Shown piece by piece: positions 53,200-62,655 of a stretch of 64,000 bases of DNA. Position 1 is the stretch's first letter; every line of letters begins with the position of its first letter. The notes beneath the pieces were generated by a model. That model was not told where the DNA came from. It saw only the letters and a list, made by a program, of their open reading frames with translations, and did no database searches. The stretch is from contig JBNGDS010000003.1 of the NCBI GenBank assembly GCA_049975365.1, positions 30,362 through 94,361 on the forward strand. Direction: 5' to 3'. The stretch comes from DSBG01 sp049975365. GTDB taxonomy: Bacteria > Desulfobacterota > Desulfomonilia > UBA1062. Position numbers and translations under genes: made by a program.

Positions 53200-55015
53200 A
53201 TGGCGAAGTTCGAGGAAAAATCTATACCAGCAGTGTTTCAGAACCGTGTCGAGGAATACGGTGACCGGACAATCGTGGCGTACAAGAACGAACAGGGTGT
53301 CTACACCGACATCTCCTGGAACAAGATGAACGAGATGGTGCGCAGTCTCGGATACTACCTCATCTCACGGGGAATACAGCCAGGAGACAAGGTTGCGCTG
53401 TTTTCGCCCAACCGGTACGAGTGGTGGGCCACCGACATGGCTATCCTCTCCGTCGGTGCGGTGAATGTTCCCATCTATGCCACCAACTCAGCTGAAGAGT
53501 CCCGGTATATCATCGAAAACTCAGACTCGAAGATGTGTTTCGTGGCGAACGGATCACATGGAGAAGATTCTGGAGGTCAAGCCCAAGCTCCCGAATCTGA
53601 GCGACATCATCATCTTCGATGAGTTAAACAGCCCAGTCGATGGAGTCATAACGTTGAGGGATGCTATGGCAACAGGTGCCGCTCACCCCAGTGAACAGGA
53701 GTTCGATGAGAGGATCAATGCGATCAAGGCACAGGATCTCGCGACCATCATCTACACCTCTGGGACTACGGGTCCGCCAAAGGGTGTCATGCTCTCACAC
53801 AACAACTTCTTCGCAAACGTCAGGCAGTGCTATGCCGTCGATCCAGGCGTATTCGCACGGGCACACGAGTTGACCTATCTCTCGTTCCTCCCACTCGCCC
53901 ACTCGTTCGAGCGCACCGTTGGGTACTACCTTCCCATGTCCTACGGCATAAAGGTATACTTTGCCGAGGACTTTGCAAAGATCCTGGAGAATTTCCAGGA
54001 GGTCCACCCCACATGTATTGTGAGCGTCCCAAGGCTTTACGAGAAAATCCATACAGGGATTTTGGCTAAGGTTTCCACGGCGCCGCCAGTGAAAAAGTCT
54101 CTGTTCAACTGGGCCATGGGCATTGCCCGGGAAAATCTGCCGTACATCTGCAACGACAGGCCGAGGGCAGGATTCTTTGCGTTCAAATACAACCTCGCGG
54201 ACAAACTCATCTTCAGCAAACTCAAGGCTGCCCTTGGCATGGACAAGCTCGAGTTCGCCTTTTCGGGGGGTGGTCCGCTCTCTGTGTCAGACGCGGAATT
54301 CTTCCTGGGCATGGGCATCAAGGTTGTGGAGGGCTTCGGACTCACTGAAACCACACCTGTGACGAACGCAAACCTTCCCAGCAAGATCAAGCCCGGAACA
54401 ACCGGCCCTGCTGTCAAGGACACCAACGTCAAGATAGGGCCTGACGGAGAAGTTCTCATCAAGGGCCCGCAGGTGATGATGGGATACTACAAGAACGAAA
54501 CCGCCACGAAGGAGGCCTTCACCGACGACGGGTATTTCCGTACCGGCGACATCGGGGAGATCGACTCTGACGGCTACCTCAAGATCACGGGTCGGATCAA
54601 AGATCTCATCGTGACCTCGGGCGGCAAGAATATCTCTCCTCAGAACATCGAGAACAGTCTGAAGGCGTCACGCTTCATCGAGCAGATAGCAGTGATCGGG
54701 GACAACCGCAAGTATCTGTCGGCCCTCGTGGTTCCGGCCTTTGACGAACTCGAATCATGGGCGAAAGAGAACGGCCTAGAATTTGCCTCGCACAAGGATC
54801 TCATAACAAGCGACAAGGTGAAGGATCTCTATGCCAGAGAGATTGAGGATAACATGAGAGACTATGCACGGGTGGAGCAGATCCGGAAATTTGTCCTCCT
54901 CGACCACGAGTGGTCCCAGGAGACGGACGAACTCACCCCTACCCTCAAGCTCAAGAGACGAGTGATCAACCAGAAGTACAAGGACGCGATCGAGGGTATG
55001 TATCCTCCTGATTAG
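53200..55015 (+). pseudogene. Long-chain acyl-CoA synthetase, frameshifted (first of a tandem pair)
   Basis: A full-length relative of the next gene (55227) but split. The first frame (from ATG 53200, ribosome site GAAGGAGGG) reads correctly to Phe-Val in NSDSKMCFV, then runs into unrelated sequence and stops at 53622. The correct protein resumes at HMEKILEVKPKLPN in the +1 frame and goes on to 55015. Aligning with the second copy places the shift at 53542-53554, where 13 bases replace 15 (two lost or one gained). Every catalytic motif is intact after the break (YTSGTTGPPKGVMLSH, GFGLTETTP, TGDIGEIDSDGYL). So this is either a very recent mutation or a sequencing/assembly error; I see no slippery sequence for programmed frameshifting. 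Confidence 0.8.
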
Positions 55016-55025
55016 CAGCACACGG

Positions 55026-55058
55026 CACACGGGGATGAGATGAACTCGTCCCCGTGTG
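55026..55058 (+). terminator. Hairpin after the first tandem acyl-CoA synthetase
   Basis: A perfect 10-bp stem CACACGGGGA (55026-55035) with TCCCCGTGTG (55049-55058), extended inside by TGAG/CTCG. It starts 10 bases after the stop. Only a weak T-rich tail follows, so it may be a partial terminator or mRNA-stabilising structure before the second copy. Confidence 0.6.
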
Positions 55059-55226
55059 TATTGTCTCATCAATTCCTTTTAAGAATCCGCTCGATCTATG
55101 CTGATCGATTTTTCAATGGATTCCATTCTCTATTGAAAAAACCTATGATGTTCATTATAATTCCTCAATACTTGATTTTCACAGCTTCAAGACTATCATC
55201 ATAACGATTAGTGTGAGGAGGAATCG

Positions 55227-57038
55227 ATGGCTAAATTCGAAGAAACATCCATGGGTGCAATCTTTCAGAATCGTGTCGAGCAGTACGGCGACAAAACACT
55301 TGTCCTGTTCAAAAACAAGGAGGGGGTCTGGGAAGAGATTTCCTGGAACAAGATGAACGAGATGGTCCGCGATGTCGGACTGTTCCTTCTCAGCAAGGGC
55401 ATTCAGTATGGCGACAAGGTTGCCCTGTTTTCTCCCAACAGATACGAGTGGTGGGTGGCGGACCTCGCGATCCTGTCCATCGGTGCAGTCAATGTCCCTA
55501 TATACGCCACGAACTCTGCAGAGGAATCGCGCTACATCCTCGAGAACTCAGACTCGAAGATGTGCTTCGTCGGTACGCAGGAGCACATGGACAAGATCCT
55601 CTCGGTCAAGTCCAAGCTGCCGAGCCTCGGCGATGTCGTCGTCTTTGACGAGATCGAGAAGTGCCCCGACGGCGTCATTTCGCTCAAGGATGCCATGAAG
55701 GCGGGGAAGGCCTACCAGAACAAGAACGAGTTTGACGAGAGGCTCAGACCTATCAACATCGAGGACGTGGCGACAATCATCTACACCTCGGGAACCACCG
55801 GGGCACCGAAAGGCGTGATGCTCACACACAAGAACTTCGTCTCAAACGTGAACCAGCTCCGTGCAGTAGATCCTGAATTCCTGGAAGGTGACCACATGTT
55901 CCTCTCGTTCCTTCCCCTGGCCCATTCCCTGGAGAGAACAGTCGGCTACTACACACCGATTTTCCTCGGGCACAAGGTGGCCTTTGCAGAAAGCACGGAG
56001 AAACTGCTGGAGAACTTCCAGGAGATCCGCCCGACATTCCTGGTCAGCGTTCCCCGCATCTATGAAAAGGTGCATTCGGGCATCACCGCAAAGGTTGCTA
56101 CTGCACCTCCAATCAAGAAGGCCCTGTTCAACTGGGCCATGGGCATTGCCAAGGAAAATCTGCCCTATGTGTGCGAAGACAAGGATCGAACGGGATTCTT
56201 TGCATTCAAATACAATCTTGCAGACAAGATCATCTTCAGCAAGCTTAAGAACGCTCTGGGCATGGACAAGCTGCATGCAGCCATTTCCGGCGGCGGTCCC
56301 CTTTCGGTATCAGACGCCGAATTCTTTCTCGGCATGGGGATCAAGGTCTGTGAAGGATTTGGTCTGACCGAGACAACGCCTGTAACAAACGGCAACAAGC
56401 CAAAGAAGATCAAACCGGGAACCGTGGGGCCCGCGGTGAAGGATACCATCATCAAGATCGGTGAAGGCGGTGAAGTCCTCGTCAAGGGGCCACAGGTCAT
56501 GAAAGGCTACTATAAGAACGAGGCTGCCACCAAGGAAGTGTTCACAGAGGACGGGTTCTTCCGCACCGGAGACATCGGCGAGATCGATGCAGACGGCTAC
56601 CTCAAGATCACGGGCCGGATCAAGGACCTCATCGTCACATCCGGAGGGAAAAACATCTCCCCGCAGAACATCGAAAACACCCTCGCGACTTCACCCCTCA
56701 TCGAGCAGGTGGCAGTGATCGGAGACAACAGAAAATACCTCTCCGCGCTTATCGTGCCTTCATTTGCCACCCTCGAGACCTGGGCCAAGGACAACAACCT
56801 AGAGTTTGCCAGCAGGACAGACCTGATCAGCAAGCCCGAAGTCCAGAAGCTCTATGAAAAAGAGATCGAGGAGTACATGAAAGACTATGCCCGCGTTGAG
56901 CAGATCAGAAAGTTCAAGCTCCTTGAAAATGAGTGGTCGCAGGATACCGGAGAGCTCACCCCGACCATGAAGCTCAAGAGGCGAGTGATCAATCAGAAGT
57001 ACTCCTCTGATATAGAGTCCTTGTATCCTCCTGAATAG
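55227..57038 (+). CDS. Long-chain acyl-CoA synthetase (AMP-forming), second tandem copy
   Basis: 603 residues, intact. ANL-superfamily enzyme with ATP-loop YTSGTTGAPKGVMLTH, A5 motif GFGLTETTP, TGDIGEIDADGYLKITGRIK and DLIVTSGGKNISPQNIEN. GAGGAGG precedes ATG 55227. Very similar along its whole length to the frameshifted neighbour (opening MAKFEE..., MNEMVR, RYEWW, ATNSAEESRYI shared), so they come from a tandem duplication. Two copies may act on different chain lengths or be expressed under different conditions. The 211-base gap between them is AT-rich and may hold its own promoter. A strong terminator follows. Confidence 0.94.
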   Translation: MAKFEETSMGAIFQNRVEQYGDKTLVLFKNKEGVWEEISWNKMNEMVRDVGLFLLSKGIQYGDKVALFSPNRYEWWVADLAILSIGAVNVPIYATNSAEESRYILENSDSKMCFVGTQEHMDKILSVKSKLPSLGDVVVFDEIEKCPDGVISLKDAMKAGKAYQNKNEFDERLRPINIEDVATIIYTSGTTGAPKGVMLTHKNFVSNVNQLRAVDPEFLEGDHMFLSFLPLAHSLERTVGYYTPIFLGHKVAFAESTEKLLENFQEIRPTFLVSVPRIYEKVHSGITAKVATAPPIKKALFNWAMGIAKENLPYVCEDKDRTGFFAFKYNLADKIIFSKLKNALGMDKLHAAISGGGPLSVSDAEFFLGMGIKVCEGFGLTETTPVTNGNKPKKIKPGTVGPAVKDTIIKIGEGGEVLVKGPQVMKGYYKNEAATKEVFTEDGFFRTGDIGEIDADGYLKITGRIKDLIVTSGGKNISPQNIENTLATSPLIEQVAVIGDNRKYLSALIVPSFATLETWAKDNNLEFASRTDLISKPEVQKLYEKEIEEYMKDYARVEQIRKFKLLENEWSQDTGELTPTMKLKRRVINQKYSSDIESLYPPE

Positions 57039-57065
57039 ACGTACACGAGACCAGGCACTATCATA

Positions 57066-57097
57066 CGGTGAGGAGCCCGCTCCTCACCGCTTTTTTT
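57066..57097 (+). terminator. Rho-independent terminator of the acyl-CoA synthetase pair
   Basis: CGGTGAGGAGC (57066-57076) pairs with GCTCCTCACCG (57079-57089), followed one base later by seven T (57091-57097). A textbook intrinsic terminator 28 bases after the gene. Confidence 0.92.
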
Positions 57098-57329
57098 ACT
57101 GTACATGATTTTCAATCTTTCCCTGCATAGTATTCTCTTGTCGATAATGGTTCGTAGTGATAGTGTATACACACTAGTTTACAGAGAGAACCACTCGTCA
57201 TCCTTTTAGAAAAACCACCTTCACCTAATGATAGAGATGAAAACGCTTCATCCACGAAGCGTGGGTATATTCCTGACACTAGTCAGGGTTTGTCCAGGAA
57301 GCCAGAAAGGTGAAAGGGGGATGGAATCC

Positions 57330-58808
57330 ATGAAGGCAAAGTACGTGAGGAGAATGAGGTATGCGCTCTTTACCTCTGTGTGTTGTGTGATCTATGCAGC
57401 ACTGGTACTCAGTTGCGGAGGCAATTCGAGTGACCATGTGCAGACATGGAAAGATGCATTCCCAGCGCTCTGGTCAACGGCGTATGCACAGGATGCCGAG
57501 GAGCCGAACCCAGAGGACATCACGTATGAGGAATTCCTGCAGGCAGTGATTGGAGCACTGCAATCAGATCAGGCATTCCTTTCTCAGATTCAGGGAGAAC
57601 GAGGGCTAGCCGGGCCGCAGGGACCAACCGGACCAGAAGGGCCAGAAGGGCCGCAGGGAGAACCTGGCACGTGTTCCTGTCCCATCACGCAGGGAGAGCT
57701 CGATGCCCTGCTTGCTCGGATCGCAGAGCTCGAGACCAAGCTGGCGAGCGTCTCCGTGGGGGATGATATCAATGGGTATGCAGCGATCACCTTTTCCGGT
57801 GTGAACGTACACATCGTGAGCGGGTCGGGCTCCACTGATGGAGTGGTCAATGGTCTTGGCAATCTGATTGTGGGGTACAATGAACTCAGAGGTTCAGGGG
57901 ATGACCGCAGCGGATCTCATACCATCGTGGTTGGATCAAGGAACAACTATTCTTCGTATGGCGGTTTTATTGCTGGATATCTGAATTCGATTTCTCAATT
58001 GTATGCCAGCGTCAGCGGGGGCCTTTTAAACACAGCCAATGGCGAATATGCCAGCGTCAGTGGGGGCTCAGGAAACACGTCAAGCGGGTATGGCTCAAGC
58101 ATCAGCGGCGGAGCATCGAACACAGCGAGCGGCCCAGGGTCCAGCATAGGCGGGGGAGCTTCAAATACCGCCAGTGGAAATTGCTCAACGATCAGCGCGG
58201 GCGAGCAGAATACAGCCAGCGGCGACTATTCGATTGTCAGCGGAGGTATCCATAATATTGCCAGTGGAGGCTGGTCCTTTGTCGGTGGAGGAGGAAGTTT
58301 ATACATAAACGAAACCCCCAATGAAGCCTTTTCTCGCTTTTCAGCGATTCTCGGCGGCAGTGAGAATGTTGTTGGAGATGTCTCTAGCGGGGATCATACC
58401 ATTGGAGAGAAAGCGACTATCGTAGGAGGATATCGCAACGAGGCATGGGGAGAACACGCCAGCATAGCTGGCGGCTATTTCAATGATGCCAGCGGACAGT
58501 ATTCCAGTGTGAGCGGGGGTCATCAAAATATAGCTGCAGGAAGTGCCTCAAGCATCAGCGGGGGCCGTGAAAACACCGGCAGTGGATATTGTTCGAGCGT
58601 CAGCGGGGGCCGTCTAAATGCAGCCAGCTCACATTATGCAAGTGTCAGCGGGGGGGAGAATAACACAGCCTTCGGTAATTCTTCCAGCGTCAGCGGGGGG
58701 TATTACAACAATGCCAGCGCCTGGTGTTCCAGCCTCAGCGGAGGGTGTGCTCGAGGTGTATCTGATCAGTTCGACTGGCGCGCTGGGAGCCTTTGGGAGG
58801 ATCAATAA
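57330..58808 (+). CDS. Lipoprotein with collagen-like triplets and YadA-head-like 15-residue repeats
   Basis: 492 residues from ATG 57330 (AGGGGG at 57315-57320; ATG 57321 is close behind). A lipoprotein signal ends at lipobox LVLSC (Cys29). Then come an acidic helical region, eight Gly-X-Y triplets (residues 89-113, e.g. GPQGPTGPEGPEGPQ), a Cys pair CSC, and a short coiled coil (about 120-143). The second half is about 13 copies of a 15-residue unit like SSVSGGxxNTASGxY, the left-handed beta-roll repeat of trimeric autotransporter heads, broken once by an irregular ~60-residue insert. It ends in a short Trp-rich tail (FDWRAGSLWEDQ), with no membrane anchor barrel. Likely a trimeric, fibrous surface or periplasmic lipoprotein; role unknown. 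Confidence 0.75.
   Translation: MKAKYVRRMRYALFTSVCCVIYAALVLSCGGNSSDHVQTWKDAFPALWSTAYAQDAEEPNPEDITYEEFLQAVIGALQSDQAFLSQIQGERGLAGPQGPTGPEGPEGPQGEPGTCSCPITQGELDALLARIAELETKLASVSVGDDINGYAAITFSGVNVHIVSGSGSTDGVVNGLGNLIVGYNELRGSGDDRSGSHTIVVGSRNNYSSYGGFIAGYLNSISQLYASVSGGLLNTANGEYASVSGGSGNTSSGYGSSISGGASNTASGPGSSIGGGASNTASGNCSTISAGEQNTASGDYSIVSGGIHNIASGGWSFVGGGGSLYINETPNEAFSRFSAILGGSENVVGDVSSGDHTIGEKATIVGGYRNEAWGEHASIAGGYFNDASGQYSSVSGGHQNIAAGSASSISGGRENTGSGYCSSVSGGRLNAASSHYASVSGGENNTAFGNSSSVSGGYYNNASAWCSSLSGGCARGVSDQFDWRAGSLWEDQ
58002..58790 (+). repeat. 45-bp coding tandem repeat (head-like beta-roll)
   Basis: The AGCGTCAGCGGGGGC-like core recurs every 45 bases (for example gccagcg at 58005 and again at 58050), each unit encoding one 15-residue repeat. 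About six units lie left and seven right of an irregular stretch near 58270-58440. Copies have diverged, mostly at the variable xx positions. Such arrays can expand or contract by slippage or recombination. Confidence 0.8.
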
Positions 58809-58843
58809 CATTGAACACTGCTGAAAACTGCGCAGGTGCAGAG

Positions 58844-58875
58844 ACACTACCTCGCCGCACGCGTCGGGGTAGTGT
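58844..58875. terminator. Hairpin between convergent lipoprotein genes
   Basis: ACACTACCTCG (58844-58854) pairs with CGGGGTAGTGT (58865-58875), one G-T wobble, 10-base loop. TACTATTT follows on the plus strand. Probably ends the repeat-lipoprotein transcript; T-tract is poor. Confidence 0.5.
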
Positions 58876-58962
58876 TACTATTTGATCAACTACCGAACGA
58901 TACCCTCTGATCTGATGCCTGTCTGCGCATGGTGAAAAACTCTGATTGTACGGCACATACCG

Positions 58963-59967
58963 CTATTCCCAGTATACCTCTCCCGAGCTCCAGTCATACG
59001 TTCCATCCCCATCCGTGTCAGCCTCGACCATGTATGATGTGGAAGAGAGGATGGTGAGTCTGGCCATGGTAGTGCCGCCGGCAGATCCTATGGCACCTGT
59101 CGCAACAAGAACACCTGATGATGGATACTCGTCTCCATAATATTCTATGAATGCCTCCGACGTTGAGAGGACAACATACCCGTAGTTCGGATCATAAAAC
59201 CGGCCGGAAATACGAATCGCCACGTATCCATCGTAATCCGTAAATAGAACAGTATATCCATGTATCCACGATGTCGATCCAGACACGTTGTCCCTCACAA
59301 GAAAATCGATATTCATGGAGATATCATTTCCTGATTCTATCAAAGATTCGGTCCCATGGATGAACAGGGATATCCCCTCAAATGCAACCGAATACTCGGT
59401 AAAATGCATAGTGATGCTCATGTCTTCCGTAACAGGATCGATATTCCCCTGGATATTCACCGAACCATTGAACACTATGCCACTCTCGCAGAAATTATGG
59501 AGGTCTATGTTCCCTGTGAAATCACCTGATTCATCATCGATCTGAAGAGACCCGGATAGGGTCCCTCCACATTCCCCCTGTTCATCAATGGTCTCAGTAT
59601 ACGCAGCACTGACTGCGAGAGGAATGTTCGTTTCAGGAATCTTGCCTAGGGCGTCCATAAGCATTCTTGTCAGACTGTGTTGGCACGTGATAAGCGGCGG
59701 TACGTTCCCATTCCTTCCGTCCATATCGATTGCAAGGAATGGGTACGCGACGCCGGAACTCACAACACTCCCGTGAAATGCCTCTTCTATGATCTGCTGC
59801 GAGTTGCTCTGGGTGAGTGCTGCAGGTGTCTTCAGTCCCGTGTACAGAGCTTCGGGAGCGGATCCTCCACCATCGCCTCCACTACTGCCCCCGCTGCAGC
59901 TGGTCATGATAGAAATCAGGAACCCTGCGATACAGACAATCAGAATAGATTTTGACGTGGTGATCAT
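58963..59967 (-). CDS. Hypothetical lipoprotein with C-terminal Asp-rich loop
   Basis: 334 residues; GAAGGAGGG precedes ATG 59967. Lipobox near IMTSC (Cys about 24), then a Gly/Ser-rich spacer. The body has many short beta-strand-like stretches with amphipathic alternation (GTLSGSLQIDD, FTGNIDLHNF, GSVNIQGNID), suggesting a beta-sandwich or beta-barrel-like sheet. Near the end DTDGDGTYDW resembles a calcium-binding EF-hand-like loop. No family recognised. It is convergent with the repeat lipoprotein; both are exported and may share a surface role, but nothing proves it. Confidence 0.7.
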   Translation of the reverse strand: MITTSKSILIVCIAGFLISIMTSCSGGSSGGDGGGSAPEALYTGLKTPAALTQSNSQQIIEEAFHGSVVSSGVAYPFLAIDMDGRNGNVPPLITCQHSLTRMLMDALGKIPETNIPLAVSAAYTETIDEQGECGGTLSGSLQIDDESGDFTGNIDLHNFCESGIVFNGSVNIQGNIDPVTEDMSITMHFTEYSVAFEGISLFIHGTESLIESGNDISMNIDFLVRDNVSGSTSWIHGYTVLFTDYDGYVAIRISGRFYDPNYGYVVLSTSEAFIEYYGDEYPSSGVLVATGAIGSAGGTTMARLTILSSTSYMVEADTDGDGTYDWSSGEVYWE

Positions 59968-60143
59968 ATTCCCTCCTTCATGATAGGCGGTATCTTATCA
60001 TACCATACATATTCTCAGTGACATGTATTTTATGCCACGCGTCTACGTACTGCCATGAACACAAAAAGTGAGGACACGTGCACACATCATCTCACCAGGA
60101 AAAACATACATATGCTTTCCGCCAATAGTGAACGATCTTGCGG

Positions 60144-61469
60144 TCAGGGGGTTGAACGTGCGGATCCACTAGGCGAAGAAGAGCCGTACGTCAGTCGGCG
60201 GTAAGAGGGACTGAGCAGGCCGAACATCAGGACAAAAGCCGCGAGCAGTAGCCCGCCGACCCCGACCGTCACCGGTGCGGTGAAGGCATCTGCAAAGGCG
60301 CTCAATATCATGTTGCCGAACGGCAGGGCTGAGAAGGTAAGAATGTACACGCTCATGACACGTCCGTGGTAGCGTTTGTCTGCGGCATCCATGATCAGGG
60401 TGGCATTGAGCGCCAGATAGGAAGATGAGACGACTCCGACGATCACCATCATCACCAGCCCCAGGGAATATGAATACCCGAAGGCAAAAATCGCCAGGGT
60501 CAGACCGAAGAGCACCCCCAGGACCAGCTGCACCATTCCGGGCCGCTTCAACTGCTGGATGGAGGCAACGACCAGCGACCCGACGAGGGCCCCAATGCCG
60601 TTTGCCATCATCAGGAGCCCAAGCCCCTTTGGTCCCACCCCGAACACATTTTTTGCAAAGACCGGCATCAATGCCTGAAACGGCATGCCCAGGATGATGG
60701 GGGCGAGGCTCAATATCAGCAGGACAAGCAGGACAGGGTTGCCGCGGATATAGAGGATGCCGTCCAGTACCGCCCTTGAGCCGCTCGAATCTCTTGCATG
60801 CTCGTGAGCTCCACGATCAGCGATTCTGAGCAGGCTCACAACCACAATAGCCAGCATGGCAGCCATGATCCCGAATACCCCACCGATGCCCACCCAGTAC
60901 TTGCTGATCAGCCAGCCTGCCAAAGGGGGGCCGATAACCCTGCATGCATTCAGTCCCGAACTGTTCAACGCAATCGCATTCACCAGCCTGGCAGGAGATA
61001 TCAGCTCTGCAATGAAGGACTGCCGGGCCGGCATGTGAAAGGTGAAGGCTATTCCTATGACACCTGAAATAACAACCATGTGCCAGATTTGTATGACGCC
61101 GGTCAGGACCAGGACAGCCATAATCACTGCGGAGAGAACCATGGTGATCTGGCTGATCAGGAGGATTGTGCGTTTTGAATACCGGTCTGCCACCATGCCC
61201 CCCACCAGAGAGAAGACGAGCATGGGGATACCGAATCCCAGAGAGATGTACCCGATCGACTTGGCCGCTCCTGTAAGCTCGAAGGCCAGGTAGCCGTTGG
61301 TGAAAAAATACATCTGAATGGCAAGGATACCTGGAAGCATACCGAGCCAGAGGGTTCGGAAGTCCCGCTCCAGGAGAGCGGGAAACAACTTCAGCCACTT
61401 TGACCAGGCTGTTTGTGGGCGAGTTACACCCGATTCTTGGGGTTGTCCCATCGGTTCCTGCTGCACCAT
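60144..61469 (-). CDS. Major facilitator superfamily exporter (EntS-like, MFS_3)
   Basis: 441 residues with about 11-12 hydrophobic segments. The RDFRTLWLGMLPG N-terminus, the loop GGMVADRYSKRTILLISQ (motif A: G-x-x-x-D-R-x-x-R/K), and MPARQSFIAELISPARLVNAIALNS are typical of the EntS / MFS_3 group of drug or siderophore exporters. Substrate cannot be told. It stands alone; no regulator is next to it. Confidence 0.88.
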   Translation of the reverse strand: MVQQEPMGQPQESGVTRPQTAWSKWLKLFPALLERDFRTLWLGMLPGILAIQMYFFTNGYLAFELTGAAKSIGYISLGFGIPMLVFSLVGGMVADRYSKRTILLISQITMVLSAVIMAVLVLTGVIQIWHMVVISGVIGIAFTFHMPARQSFIAELISPARLVNAIALNSSGLNACRVIGPPLAGWLISKYWVGIGGVFGIMAAMLAIVVVSLLRIADRGAHEHARDSSGSRAVLDGILYIRGNPVLLVLLILSLAPIILGMPFQALMPVFAKNVFGVGPKGLGLLMMANGIGALVGSLVVASIQQLKRPGMVQLVLGVLFGLTLAIFAFGYSYSLGLVMMVIVGVVSSSYLALNATLIMDAADKRYHGRVMSVYILTFSALPFGNMILSAFADAFTAPVTVGVGGLLLAAFVLMFGLLSPSYRRLTYGSSSPSGSARSTP

Positions 61470-61756
61470 TCGAATATGTGTATTATCAGGAGAATGACTG
61501 GTTTAAAATTGGAAACTGCGAATGAATCCAGATTTCTTCCCGTCGTCCCGTGACGATATGATACAGCCCACCTCAGACTTCTCAGAAACATTCATGAAAA
61601 AATTCCATCACGAGGCATCTGGCGGATGGTGAAAGTATCGTGTTTATGAGAACCGAGCCTTGATTTTTTCTCCACAATGCTGTTTCTTGAAAATGATTTG
61701 AATGAACATGAGCTCCATGCATTCACCAACTTCAATCGTTTTCCAGGAGGGATTCC

Positions 61757-62578
61757 ATGCAGAGTCTTGATGAATTCAGGAAGGCAGGAGAAGAGATATA
61801 CAGAAGGCTGAACCTGTCGAGTTACCCCGTAGCCATTACGTACATACAGAATGAAGACGAGATCCCTGAAGGGACATTCAGGCCATCGTCAGCCGGCAAG
61901 AAACTCTCCCTGTGCCAGGCCTATACCTTGAGCAGGAAGTGGGGTATGCAGGTGGCAATGACATCAGAGGATAACTTCTGCACCCCGGCAACTGCATTCC
62001 ACGGGTGGGTGGACATATCCATGGAAGATCTCATCGAGAGCCAGGTCAGGCAGGGCTGGCACAAGGACCGTCAGGCTGAGGAGAGACGCATTGCGGGGGT
62101 ATGGCAGCTGCTGCGGTCGAAACAGGGAAACGCAGTGAACGAGTATTGCGGGTTTGTCTGTTCACCCCTGAAAGATGCGCAGATGCTCCCCCATACCGTG
62201 CTCATCTTCGGGGAGGGCGTGCAGATCACCCACATGATCCATGCGATCTGCTACGGGTATACAGACCTTGTGCATTCGTTCTTCGAAGGGTTTGGAGAGT
62301 CGTGCATCAAAGGAGGGTTGCTGCCCTTCCTCATCGATAGTGCCCAGGTTGTTCTCCCGGGCATGGGAGATCGATCCTTTTCCGGCATCGGGGAGAACGA
62401 ACTGGCTATCGGTATGCCCTCACGCCTCGTACCAGTGCTGCTGGAAAACCTCTTCAAGGCAGGAGGGGTCATGAATATGGGATTCCCAGCCAAGACCATG
62501 CTGCCGATGGACATCACCGAAACCATCACCCCCGGGTTCCAGTTCCTGCAGGAAAAGATGGAGAAGCCAAAGCCCTGA
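61757..62578 (+). CDS. DUF169 family protein
   Basis: 273 residues, with AGGAGGG before ATG 61757. The start (LNLSSYPVAITYI), LSLCQAYTLSRKWGMQV with a conserved Cys, and DNFCTPATAFHG match the DUF169 family, widespread in anaerobes and methanogens. Its function is not established; conserved Cys residues suggest metal or cofactor binding. It is a single gene, convergent with the saccharopine-dehydrogenase-like gene. Confidence 0.82.
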   Translation: MQSLDEFRKAGEEIYRRLNLSSYPVAITYIQNEDEIPEGTFRPSSAGKKLSLCQAYTLSRKWGMQVAMTSEDNFCTPATAFHGWVDISMEDLIESQVRQGWHKDRQAEERRIAGVWQLLRSKQGNAVNEYCGFVCSPLKDAQMLPHTVLIFGEGVQITHMIHAICYGYTDLVHSFFEGFGESCIKGGLLPFLIDSAQVVLPGMGDRSFSGIGENELAIGMPSRLVPVLLENLFKAGGVMNMGFPAKTMLPMDITETITPGFQFLQEKMEKPKP

Positions 62579-62655
62579 TCCACACGCCGAGATCGTTCTC
62601 GGTTCCCTGCTGTGTGATTCCATTCACGGGTGATCTGATCCCTTCACCCCTTGTG

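Noticed and set aside
52992..53201. 69-codon minus-strand frame upstream of gatC
   Set aside because: It overlaps the -35 region of a well-formed gatC promoter, lies in AT-rich sequence, and has no ribosome site; no family recognised.
53530..53570. Programmed ribosomal frameshift in the acyl-CoA synthetase
   Set aside because: No slippery heptamer or following pseudoknot is apparent, and the tandem paralogue lacks any such element; mutation or sequencing error is simpler.
57243..57320. Cyclic-di-GMP (GEMM) riboswitch before the lipoprotein gene
   Set aside because: Two hairpins are present, but the conserved GEMM core sequences around the ligand site could not be found.
58002..58790. CRISPR-like or satellite repeat array
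   Set aside because: The 45-base period keeps one reading frame and encodes a 15-residue beta-roll unit; there are no identical repeats with unique spacers.
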